From: Candidatus Coatesiibacteriota bacterium
GTDB lineage: Bacteria > RBG-13-66-14
Reading direction: 5' to 3'
DNA: 8,323 nt
Assembly (NCBI GenBank): GCA_014728185.1
Contig: WJMB01000290.1
Span: 1-8,323 of the forward strand
The first letter of the stretch is position 1; each line of letters begins with the position of its first letter. Below are positions 1 to 5,718 of this stretch, one piece after another. The notes under the pieces were generated by a model. It had not been told where the DNA came from. It worked only from the letters and a program-made list of their open reading frames with translations, and did not search any database. The translations under genes and the position numbers were made by a program.

Positions 1-1
1 C

Positions 2-454
2 TACGCCATGATCGAGATGCACTCGGGCAGCTACGACGGCTTCGCCCTGGCCCTGGAGGAGATGACCGCGGCCCTGGCCGACGCCGGCATCGAGGCCGTC
101 GGTCCGCCCTTCGGCGTCTACTACAGCGATCCCGCCGCCGTTCCCGAGGATGAACTGCAGTGGCTCCTCGGCATTCCCGTGGCCGAGGGCGTTGCGGCCA
201 TCGAGGGCTACGAGGCCGACGAGCTCGAGGGCGGCACCGTGGTCAAGACCACCCTCGCCGGCGAGCTGGACTTCGAGAACCTGACCGTCTACGATGAGCT
301 GTACGCCTACGTGGCGGCCAACGGCTACGTGCCCGCCGGGCCGATGGTCGAGGTCTACCGCTGGGGTCCCGAGCTGGAGCCCGACGAATACGAGACCGAC
401 TTCATGGTCTTCGTCGAGGAGGCCGGAGCGGTCTCCCCGCCCCCGGGGAGCTAA
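2..454 (+). CDS. GyrI-like effector-binding domain protein, 5' end cut off by the window
   Basis: The reading frame is open to the left edge, so the true start and N-terminus are outside the window; 150 residues are visible and the stop is TAA at 452-454. The visible part is an almost complete GyrI-like (AraC effector-binding, PF06445-type) domain: an opening strand with HSGSYDGF, then the family hallmark GPPFGVYYSDP followed by PEDEL, then GGTVVKT, and the C-terminal GPMVEVYRW, whose Glu corresponds to the pocket glutamate of BmrR-type domains. It aligns without gaps to the gene at 1228-1794 (about 100 of 144 residues identical by hand count). That paralogue has about 39 further N-terminal residues including a signal peptide, so this protein is probably exported too, but this is inference. 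A small-molecule ligand is expected from the family; its identity cannot be read. A GC-rich hairpin follows the stop. Confidence 0.88.
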   Translation, partial: YAMIEMHSGSYDGFALALEEMTAALADAGIEAVGPPFGVYYSDPAAVPEDELQWLLGIPVAEGVAAIEGYEADELEGGTVVKTTLAGELDFENLTVYDELYAYVAANGYVPAGPMVEVYRWGPELEPDEYETDFMVFVEEAGAVSPPPGS

Positions 455-466
455 CCCGTGAATGCG

Positions 467-510
467 CCGGCCGGCGGCGCCGGACAGTCGGCTCGCCGGC
501 CGGAATTATT
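467..510 (+). terminator. Probable Rho-independent terminator of the first GyrI-like gene
   Basis: CCGGCCGGCG at 467-476 and CGCCGGCCGG at 494-503 form a perfect 10-bp inverted repeat with a 17-nt loop, 12 nt after the stop at 454. It is followed by AATTATT, an imperfect U-tract. The very GC-rich stem favours termination; the interrupted tail and long loop lower confidence. Confidence 0.55.
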
Positions 511-854
511 CAAAGGTAATGACACCCGTGACTGGAGGGTTCCTCGTCGCAAAGGGATTGCCATGCATCGCTTTTGTGATCGATTGGTTATAACGTCCCA
601 AGGGGTATGCGTCGGAACGGTCGACACCGCAGTAGCGGACTCAGCAAGTTGTGGACCCACCGGGTGTTTTGGAATCTGATAATCGAATACCGACCGACAA
701 CAGGTTTGCTTAGGTGGGTGCCGGAATCGGTTATCCACCGTATCGAGTTGATATTGCATGAGGAGCAGGCCCCTGGGACCCCTCTCGTGTATCAATCCTC
801 TCGCTGATGTTGGTTACTCGGTTCTTTGTGATGCCTCCCGGTATCGGATAGCCG

Positions 855-878
855 CCGCCGGATCGGCTTCACCGGCGG
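855..878. repeat. Short GC-rich inverted repeat in the spacer
   Basis: CCGCCGG at 855-861 is the exact reverse complement of CCGGCGG at 872-878, with a 10-nt loop. There is no T-run on either side, so it is not a typical terminator; it may be a hairpin in an untranslated region or chance in GC-rich DNA. Confidence 0.35.
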
Positions 879-1153
879 AAGCGTTCGCCCAGGGCGCTTG
901 GCAATCGCTTCCCTTGCCGCTCTAGCCCGCTCCAAGGCGTCATGGGCTACTCTGTGTAGTGCTCAAGGTTTATGTATTGATCCTCGGGATGACCGGCAGC
1001 CGGCAATTCACGTCTTGCTTAACGCAAACGGCCAAATCACGACCAATTGCACCACCGATTAACAGCATGGGTGCTGGAATGCGACAGCCGTCCGGCGATC
1101 GACGATGCAATTGCGCCCTACAGCGGTATCAGCCGGTTGTCCATGGTATTCGG

Positions 1154-1165
1154 CGATTCGAATCG
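1154..1165. promoter_or_regulatory. 12-bp perfect palindrome upstream of the exported GyrI-like gene
   Basis: CGATTCGAATCG reads the same on both strands and ends 62 bases before the ATG at 1228. A perfect dyad here could be an operator for a dimeric regulator. No promoter hexamers could be placed next to it, so the regulatory role is a guess. Confidence 0.3.
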
Positions 1166-1227
1166 ACCCGGCCCCGATCACCGAGTGTTCCCGAACCAAA
1201 CCTAACAAACACACATTGGGGGATTCC

Positions 1228-1794
1228 ATGCGCAAACTCCTTATCCTGACCTGCCTGGCCCTGGTCGGCGCCGTCGCCGCCGACGTGGCGCCCCTCGAGC
1301 CCGCCTTCACCCACGAGTTCATCATCACCGAGCTCGAGCCCATCTACGCCGTGATCGAGATGCACTCGGGCTCCTACGGCGGCTACTCCTTCGCCCTCGA
1401 AGACATGTTCGACGATCTGGCCGCCGATGCCGTGGCCCCCGTCGGCCCGCCCTTCGGCGTCTACTACGACGATCCCGCCGTCACCCCCGAGGATGAACTC
1501 GAGTGGTTGGTCGGCATCCCGGTCGAGGAGGGCGTCGCCGCCCCCGCCGGTTACGAGACGCAGTGGCTCGAGGGCGGCACCGTGGTCAAGACCACGCTCT
1601 ACGGCGAGATCGACTTCGAGAACACCACGGTCTACGATGAGATCTACGAGTACATCGTCGCCAACGGTTACATGCCCGCCGGTCCCCTGGTCGAGGTCTA
1701 CCGTTGGGATCCGGACATCGATCCCGAGGACTACGAGACCGACATCATCGTCTTCGTCGAGAAGGCCGGCGCCGTGGGCGGCCCGGGCCGCTGA
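1228..1794 (+). CDS. Exported GyrI-like effector-binding domain protein
   Basis: A 188-residue protein. I chose ATG 1228 over an in-frame upstream start at 1105 because it is preceded by GGGGGA (1218-1223) at good spacing and begins a classic type I signal peptide: MRK, a hydrophobic core LLILTCLALVGAV, then cleavage after Ala17 or Ala18. The mature protein is one GyrI-like domain (about residues 38-180): HSGSY at 46-50, hallmark GPPFGVYYDDP at 73-83, PEDEL at 87-91, GGTVVKT at 116-122, GPLVEVYRW at 152-160 with pocket Glu156 and Tyr158. Family members are usually cytoplasmic ligand sensors fused to DNA-binding domains or stand-alone (Rob, BmrR, SbmC); a secreted stand-alone copy with no DNA-binding domain suggests ligand binding in the periplasm or outside. 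It is about 69% identical to the truncated gene at the left edge, so the two are tandem duplicates. Confidence 0.9.
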   Translation: MRKLLILTCLALVGAVAADVAPLEPAFTHEFIITELEPIYAVIEMHSGSYGGYSFALEDMFDDLAADAVAPVGPPFGVYYDDPAVTPEDELEWLVGIPVEEGVAAPAGYETQWLEGGTVVKTTLYGEIDFENTTVYDEIYEYIVANGYMPAGPLVEVYRWDPDIDPEDYETDIIVFVEKAGAVGGPGR

Positions 1795-1818
1795 TTCCAG
1801 CCCGCGTACGATTATCGG

Positions 1819-1853
1819 CGGCGCCGCGGGGTGACCGACGCTTCGCGGCGCCG
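1819..1853 (+). terminator. GC-rich hairpin after the exported GyrI-like gene, weak terminator candidate
   Basis: CGGCGCCGCG (1819-1828) and CGCGGCGCCG (1844-1853) form a perfect 10-bp inverted repeat with a 15-nt loop, 25 nt after the stop. There is no U-tract (ATGACGG follows), so it could stabilise the mRNA end or assist Rho-type termination rather than terminate intrinsically. Confidence 0.4.
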
Positions 1854-1866
1854 ATGACGGCGGGGC

Positions 1867-1895
1867 TTGAGGACGCGCCCGCGCTCAGGTAAACT
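1867..1895 (+). promoter_or_regulatory. Candidate sigma-70 promoter for the cytoplasmic GyrI-like gene
   Basis: TTGAGG (1867-1872), a 17-bp spacer, and TAAACT (1890-1895) match the -35/-10 arrangement reasonably. Transcription would start near 1902, giving a leader of about 145 nt before the ATG at 2048. Within that leader CGATCATC occurs twice with a 12-bp period (1994-2001 and 2006-2013), a possible binding site. Confidence 0.35.
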
Positions 1896-2047
1896 GCTAC
1901 GGAAGTGGCGGCGACTTCCTCCGGCTGCGGTGGGAACTTTGGTCGATGTACGGCGCATGCCCAACACCGCCCGCACCGGTTTCGGCTCACTCCCGATCAT
2001 CTGCGCGATCATCGCGGCATCTGCCCCATTCAGGATTCCGGTCTTAG

Positions 2048-2503
2048 ATGAAGATAGATTTCAAAGAGCTGCCCCCCCGTCGCGTGCTGGCCCTGGAGCG
2101 ACGCGGCTCCTACGACGGCTTCCCCCACGCCCTGGCCGAGCTGCTGGATCTGGTGCAGCGGGCCGGGCTGGCGCCCAGCGGTCCGCCGATGGGTGTCTAC
2201 TACGACGATCCCGCCGGCGTCCCCGTCGAGGAGCTGCGCTACGAGGCCCAGCTTCCCGTCGATTCCGACGTCCCGCCCCTCGAGGGCCTCAAGGTCAAGA
2301 CCTTCCCCGGCGGGCGGATGGTCAGTATGCTCTGCGGACCCGACGAGGGTCCGCGCGAAGAGGACTACCAGACCCTCCGGCAACTGGTCACCGCCAGCGG
2401 GCGGCGGGTCGTCGGCCCGCTCTACGAGATCTACCGCGCCGCCGGCGGTGACGACGGCGAGCACAGCACCGAAATCTGCCTGCGGGTCGTCGACGCCGAT
2501 TAG
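2048..2503 (+). CDS. Cytoplasmic GyrI-like effector-binding domain protein
   Basis: A 151-residue protein that is a single GyrI-like domain from end to end, with no signal peptide, membrane segment or DNA-binding region. It starts MKIDFKELP, the usual first strand, so ATG 2048 is right although only a weak, distant AGGA (2036-2039) precedes it. Motifs: RRGSYDGF at 18-25, hallmark GPPMGVYYDDP at 45-55, then VEELRYEAQLPV (60-71), FPGGRMV at 86-92, and GPLYEIYR at 123-130 with predicted pocket Glu127 and Tyr129. It is shorter and clearly diverged from the two upstream paralogues, lacking their long acidic segment. Stand-alone GyrI-like proteins bind small molecules; SbmC of E. coli is one and also affects DNA gyrase, but sequence alone does not support that role here. 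A possible reading is an intracellular counterpart to the exported homologues around it. Confidence 0.9.
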   Translation: MKIDFKELPPRRVLALERRGSYDGFPHALAELLDLVQRAGLAPSGPPMGVYYDDPAGVPVEELRYEAQLPVDSDVPPLEGLKVKTFPGGRMVSMLCGPDEGPREEDYQTLRQLVTASGRRVVGPLYEIYRAAGGDDGEHSTEICLRVVDAD

Positions 2504-3000
2504 CGGTCCGGGCCGGCCCGGCATAGAGTCATGACCGGCTCAATCGGTTGGATCGGTTTTACAAGCTCGCAGCGCCGCATTGAGTGGAAGGCCCCACGGT
2601 TTGCAACCCGAAAGATATCGGGTTATGGCGGTTGGCTGTCAGGGGTGCTTATCGGAAGGCATCATCACAACAAACCGAACCAGTACCTGAGGCTGCAAAG
2701 AGCTGCGACGAGTGATCGATTCTGGTTGCGCGCCCGGCTGGGGTGTCAGCAGGGTGGGCATCGGGCGGCAACCCCCTCGTAGCCGCTATCAGCAGCTACA
2801 GTGAATGGTCCCGCTTCTTGTGGTGATCCCTTTCTGCAAGGCAGCACCCCTCCATTGCCTGCTTCGCGGCATGGATGTGTTCATTTGTCGTGTTCATTTG
2901 ACGTGTTCATTTCATGAGTCCCGCAAGGATGCTCACGGCACGATAAAGACCGGGCGGGTTACCCGGGCCTGGATTGGAATGCTCTTCCCGAGGAGTCTCG
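2504..3000. other. Spacer of about 500 bases with tandem repeats, no gene
   Basis: No open frame here has a ribosome binding site and protein-like composition. The spacer contains a 14-bp palindrome CCGGGCCGGCCCGG just after the upstream stop, a 7-bp inverted repeat AACCCGA/TCGGGTT (2605-2611 with 2618-2624, 6-nt loop), and the 13-bp tandem repeats at 2877-2912. I could not place a convincing sigma-70 promoter for the operon starting at 3001; a GATAAA at 2942-2947 has no matching -35. Confidence 0.55.
2877..2915. repeat. Three tandem 13-bp repeats upstream of the lipoprotein operon
   Basis: GTGTTCATTT starts at 2877, 2890 and 2903, a strict 13-bp period. The first two copies also share the following G, and the unit is GTGTTCATTTGNC. 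The array ends about 90 bases before the first start codon of the operon. Such an array may be a multi-copy regulator site (iteron-like) or a slippage product. The sequence GTGTTCAT recurs once at 7562-7569. Confidence 0.75.
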
Positions 3001-3714
3001 ATGCGTGTTCAGCACTGGTTCCTGGTTTTCTTCGCGGCGTTGGTTCTCCTGGTTGCGGGAGGTTGCGACGAGGAGGCCGAGAACATCGCCCGTCCCCAGG
3101 GCGATGAGCCCCTGGTCGATCCCCCCGCCGTGGTGGTCGACACCCTGGAGTCCCGCGAAGCCCTCGCCTATCGGCCCGAGGTCGGGACCGAGCCCGCCGT
3201 CGCCGTGGAGGAGCTGACGACGCTGCTGGCCGAGTACGAGCTCCCCGGCGAGGGCGACGAGGAGCCCGAGATCGGCCTGGAGATCGAAGGTGAGCTGTGG
3301 GTCATCCACGACGGCGGCTTCGCGGAGGAAGCCGGGGAGGAAGCCGGGGAGGACGAAACCGCAGCCGTCGAGGACGCGGACCCCGTCGCCCCCTTCCTGC
3401 TCGCCGTCCAGCTGGAGGAAGACGCTCCCATCCCCGAGGAGCTGTTTCCCGTTCGCCTGAGCGGCGGCGAGGCGGCGGTGCTCGCCGACCTCGAGGAAGC
3501 CTCACCCGGTGATGCGCAGACGGCGGCCCGGCTGCGGGAGTTCGCCGCCGGGCGGGGTATCGCCTCGCCCGGGATCGTCGTCGAGGTGCTGGGCGTGGTC
3601 GAGGATGAATGGACGCCGCAGTGGGCCTATCTGCTCTTCACCCAGGGCGACGGCTGGGAGCCCTTCGTGGAAGTGGACACCGGAGGCGGAGATGACGCTG
3701 AGGAAGAGGAATAG
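3001..3714 (+). CDS. Acidic lipoprotein with a diverged GyrI-like fold (putative)
   Basis: A 237-residue protein. ATG 3001 is chosen because GAGGAG (2990-2995) sits 5 nt before it and the N-terminus becomes a lipoprotein signal: MRVQHW, hydrophobic 7-19, then VAGGC with lipidated Cys22. At first sight the rest is anonymous, but its C-terminal part follows the order of the neighbouring GyrI-like domains: VEELTTLLAEY (69-79), FLLAVQLEEDAPIP (132-145), LSGGEAAVLADLEEA (153-167), LREFAAGRG (178-186), PGIVVEVL (190-197), then a final strand AYLLFTQ (209-215). Glu195 matches the pocket Glu; the following Tyr is Leu197. The GPPFGVYYDDP hallmark is lost and replaced by an Asp/Glu/Ala-rich stretch (106-127). 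I infer a degenerate paralogue; function unknown. The C-terminus is DDAEEEE. It overlaps the next gene by 23 bases. Confidence 0.85.
   Translation: MRVQHWFLVFFAALVLLVAGGCDEEAENIARPQGDEPLVDPPAVVVDTLESREALAYRPEVGTEPAVAVEELTTLLAEYELPGEGDEEPEIGLEIEGELWVIHDGGFAEEAGEEAGEDETAAVEDADPVAPFLLAVQLEEDAPIPEELFPVRLSGGEAAVLADLEEASPGDAQTAARLREFAAGRGIASPGIVVEVLGVVEDEWTPQWAYLLFTQGDGWEPFVEVDTGGGDDAEEEE
3682..3714 (+). promoter_or_regulatory. Ribosome binding site and start inside the end of the preceding gene
   Basis: GGAGGCGGAG (3682-3691), coding sequence of the upstream lipoprotein, lies directly before ATG 3692, and the upstream gene stops at 3712-3714. The 23-base overlap and internal Shine-Dalgarno decide the start of the downstream gene and suggest translational coupling. 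Confidence 0.65.
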
Positions 3715-4387
3715 GACCCGGGCGGTCTGGCTGCCGGTGCTCGTCGCGCTTCTGCTGGTCTCCTGCGGCGATGATCAGCCCCGCGAGTACGCCGTGCCCG
3801 TCGGGGAGGGCGGCGGCCTGAGCGCCGAGCCCGAGGTCGTGGTGCGGATGGTGGAGCCGACCACCATCCTGGTCCTGCCCAAGCGCGGCGACTACGACCT
3901 GTTCTGGGCGGCGATCCAGGAGGCCCAGGGGGTGTTGCGCCGCAACGGCATCGAGCTGGTCGGTTCGCCCCGCTGCGCCTATTTCGATCTGCCCCGCCCC
4001 GAGGAGGTCCCCCTGGAGGAACGCCGCTTCGAGGTCTGGTTGCCCGTGGCCGAGAACATCATCGCCCCACCGGGCTTCGAGGTGCGCGAGGAGCGGGGCG
4101 GCCAGGCCGCCTACATGACCTTCAAGGGACCGATCGGCCCGGAGACCCGTCCCGACTACGCCACGCTCTTCGAGTACGTCTACGGCCGCGGCCGGCGCCC
4201 CGAGGGCCCCGTTGTCGAGGTCTACCACTGGGACGCCAACACCCCGGCCGAGGAGTACATCACCGAGATCTTCGTTCTGCTCAGCGATCCGCCGCCCGAG
4301 GTGGAGCAGACGCCCTCCGGGAGCGAAGCCGATACTGAAACGGAAACCGAGAGCGAGTCGCCGGAGACGGTGACCGATCAGGAGTAG
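3692..4387 (+). CDS. Lipoprotein with GyrI-like effector-binding domain
   Basis: A 231-residue protein starting at ATG 3692; earlier in-frame starts (to 3509) lie within the upstream gene and would bury the signal. The N-terminus is MTLRKRNRTR, a hydrophobic stretch 12-23, and a perfect lipobox LVSC with lipidated Cys25. After a linker of about 25 residues comes a GyrI-like domain (about 50-200): RGDYDLFWAA (65-74), a modified hallmark GSPRCAYFDLP (91-101), EVWLPVAENI (114-123), GGQAAYMTF (136-144), then GPVVEVYHW (172-180) with pocket Glu176 and Tyr178. The C-terminal 30 residues are a Thr/Glu/Ser-rich tail. The domain should therefore sit outside the cytoplasm on a lipid anchor, unusual for a family known for cytoplasmic sensing. 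The pocket motif is intact, so ligand binding is plausible. It is 8 bases from the next gene and co-transcribed. Confidence 0.9.
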   Translation: MTLRKRNRTRAVWLPVLVALLLVSCGDDQPREYAVPVGEGGGLSAEPEVVVRMVEPTTILVLPKRGDYDLFWAAIQEAQGVLRRNGIELVGSPRCAYFDLPRPEEVPLEERRFEVWLPVAENIIAPPGFEVREERGGQAAYMTFKGPIGPETRPDYATLFEYVYGRGRRPEGPVVEVYHWDANTPAEEYITEIFVLLSDPPPEVEQTPSGSEADTETETESESPETVTDQE

Positions 4388-4395
4388 ACACTGAC

Positions 4396-4806
4396 ATGGC
4401 CAAGCAACGCATCCTCTTCCTCTGCACGGGCAACTCGGCGCGCAGCCAGATGGCCGAGGCCCTGCTGCGCGACCTGGCCGGCGAGGCCTACGAGACGGCC
4501 AGCGCCGGAACCCACCCCGCTGAGACCGTCCACCCCCTGGCCGTCGAGGAGATGGCCCGGCGGGGCCTGGACATTGCCGGCGCCGTGCCCAAGCATCTCG
4601 ACGATCTGCCCGACCTGGACTACGACCTGGTCGTCACGGTCTGCGACCGGGCCAAGGAGGAGTGCCCCTTCCTGCCCGGCGCGCGGATGCTGCACTGGAG
4701 CTTCCCCGATCCCGCCGCCGCCGAGGGCGACCTCGAATCGCGGCGCTCCTTCTTCCGCGAGGTCGCCGACGACATCCGGCGGCATCTCGAACAGCTCACA
4801 GCCTGA
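4396..4806 (+). CDS. arsC: Arsenate reductase ArsC-type / low-molecular-weight phosphatase family protein
   Basis: A 136-residue protein with the LMW protein tyrosine phosphatase fold used by thioredoxin-coupled arsenate reductases. The P-loop Cys10-TGNSA-Arg16-Ser17 lies right after strand ILFL. The ArsC-specific segment VVTVCDRAKEEC provides Cys83 and Cys90, matching in spacing the Cys10/82/89 relay of S. aureus pI258 ArsC, and FPDPA carries the catalytic acid Asp105. All redox cysteines are present, which favours reduction of arsenate to arsenite with thioredoxin over plain phosphatase action. No ArsR repressor or arsenite efflux gene is visible, so arsenic resistance is not supported by context; a phosphatase-like role in the operon remains possible. 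ATG 4396 follows GGAG (4381-4384) within the end of the previous gene; the next gene starts 24 bases on. Confidence 0.9.
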   Translation: MAKQRILFLCTGNSARSQMAEALLRDLAGEAYETASAGTHPAETVHPLAVEEMARRGLDIAGAVPKHLDDLPDLDYDLVVTVCDRAKEECPFLPGARMLHWSFPDPAAAEGDLESRRSFFREVADDIRRHLEQLTA

Positions 4807-4830
4807 CCCCAACAAATCGAGGAAGTTGAC

Positions 4831-5718
4831 GTGAAGGTAGCCCTGACGGGAGCCGACGGCCTTCTGGGCGGCGAACTCGGCGCCGTTCTCAAGGACGGTG
4901 GATATGATCTCGCACCGATTCTCGAGCGCGACGTCGACATCGTCGACGCCGCAGCGGTGCGCGCCGGGCTGCGCGACATCGCCCCGGAGCTGCTGATTCA
5001 CTGCGCCTCCTACACCCGGGTCGACAGCGCCGAAAGCGATATAGACCGGGTCTACGCCGTCAACGCCTTCGGCACCTTTCATCTGGCCCGGACCGCCGCC
5101 GAGCTGGACTGCCGCTTCGTGTACATCTCCACCGATTACGTTTTCGACGGCGCCCTGGACCGCCCCTATCGACCCGAGGACGAACCCGCGCCCCTCAACG
5201 TCTACGGCCGCAGCAAGCTGGCCGGTGAGATGCTGGTGCGCACCTACGCCCCGAGCTGGACGATCATTCGCTCCAGCTCCCTCTACGGACACAACGGCAA
5301 CGGCTTCCCCGAGAAGCTCTGCCGCCGCGCCATCGGCGGGGGTGAGCTGCGCGTCGTCGAAGACCAGATCAGCTCGCCCACCTACGCCCCGGAGCTGGCC
5401 CGGGGGATCGTCGAGCTGCTGGAGGCCGCCGAGGGCGGTGTCTACCACCTGACAAACACCGGCGCCGTGAGCTGGTACGAGTTCGCCCGGGTCCTCGCCG
5501 AGGAGCTGGGCCTGCCCAACGAGTTGACGCCGGTATCCTCGTCGGAGTTCGACGCCCCGGCCCGTCGCCCGGCCTACTCCGCCCTGGACAACACGGCGGC
5601 CCGAGAGCTGGGCGTCGAGCTGCGGCCCTGGCGCTCGGCCCTGCGTGAGTATCTGGAGCGCGAGGCCGAAGAGCTGCGCACCCTGGCCGGTCTGCCTTCC
5701 GGCGGGGAGGGCTCTTGA
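4831..5718 (+). CDS. rfbD: dTDP-4-dehydrorhamnose reductase (RmlD family)
   Basis: A 295-residue extended short-chain dehydrogenase with a GTG start at 4831 preceded by GAGGAAG (4819-4825). The NAD(P)-binding motif GADGLLG is at 7-13, the active-site region STDYVFDG at 100-107, and catalytic Tyr125/Lys129 lie in NVYGRSK. The RmlD-type signatures DQISSPTYAPELA (178-190) and RPAYSALDN (246-254) distinguish it from generic epimerases. It would reduce dTDP-4-dehydro-L-rhamnose to dTDP-L-rhamnose, the activated sugar for surface polysaccharide, in the cytoplasm. Length fits the family. RmlA, RmlB and RmlC are not in the window, so the pathway must be encoded elsewhere or the enzyme may act on a related 4-keto sugar nucleotide. 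The stop overlaps the TTG start of the next gene (TTGA at 5715-5718), which indicates translational coupling. Confidence 0.92.
   Translation: MKVALTGADGLLGGELGAVLKDGGYDLAPILERDVDIVDAAAVRAGLRDIAPELLIHCASYTRVDSAESDIDRVYAVNAFGTFHLARTAAELDCRFVYISTDYVFDGALDRPYRPEDEPAPLNVYGRSKLAGEMLVRTYAPSWTIIRSSSLYGHNGNGFPEKLCRRAIGGGELRVVEDQISSPTYAPELARGIVELLEAAEGGVYHLTNTGAVSWYEFARVLAEELGLPNELTPVSSSEFDAPARRPAYSALDNTAARELGVELRPWRSALREYLEREAEELRTLAGLPSGGEGS

Larger units (their letters stand above)
455..1227. other. Long low-GC spacer with no convincing gene
   Basis: About 770 bases separate the two closely related GyrI-like genes. A 60-base sample (541-600) is about 48% GC against about 70% in the genes. Short open frames occur in several phases but overlap one another, lack ribosome binding sites and do not resemble proteins. 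Apart from the terminator at its left end I see a 7-bp inverted repeat (855-861 with 872-878), a 12-bp palindrome CGATTCGAATCG (1154-1165) about 60 bases before the next start, and no clear sigma-70 promoter. Confidence 0.6.

Noticed and set aside
729..739. GGTTATCCACC, also at 8150-8160, one base from a DnaA box (TTATCCACA)
   Set aside because: Only two isolated imperfect copies 7.4 kb apart, with no cluster, AT-rich unwinding element or dnaA/dnaN gene; not an origin.
1154..1165. GATTCGAATC resembling a tRNA T-loop
   Set aside because: The flanking bases do not form the 5-bp T-stem and no acceptor, anticodon arm or CCA end fits; treated as a palindrome only.
455..1227. Insertion sequence or integron site as the cause of the long spacer
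   Set aside because: No terminal inverted repeats, target duplication, transposase remnant or paired attC core sites could be found.
458..1249. Several short open frames in the first spacer (458-679, 607-807, 959-1249)
   Set aside because: They overlap in different phases, lack Shine-Dalgarno sequences and show no protein-like composition.
1787..1801. 15-base identity (GCCGCTGATTCCAGC) around the stop codons of two genes, also at 6592-6606
   Set aside because: Short, GC-rich and without further homology on either side; likely coincidence.
1867..2451. 194-codon + strand frame overlapping the cytoplasmic GyrI-like gene
   Set aside because: Arg/Pro/Ala-rich out-of-phase reading of a clear family member; no ribosome site.
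2877..2915. CRISPR-like array
   Set aside because: The 13-bp unit has only 2-3 variable bases, no spacers of 25-40 bases and no cas genes.
2531..3107. Short frames in the second spacer (2531-2782, 2805-3107)
   Set aside because: Same reasons; the latter runs into the lipoprotein gene in a wrong phase.
3638..4228. 196-codon frame on the - strand
   Set aside because: Antisense to the two lipoproteins, low-complexity translation, no ribosome site.
4378..5448. Long open frame (356 codons) on the - strand
   Set aside because: It lies antisense to arsC and rfbD, which have complete catalytic motifs; the translation is Gly/Val/Gln-rich without motifs, a usual shadow in high-GC coding DNA.
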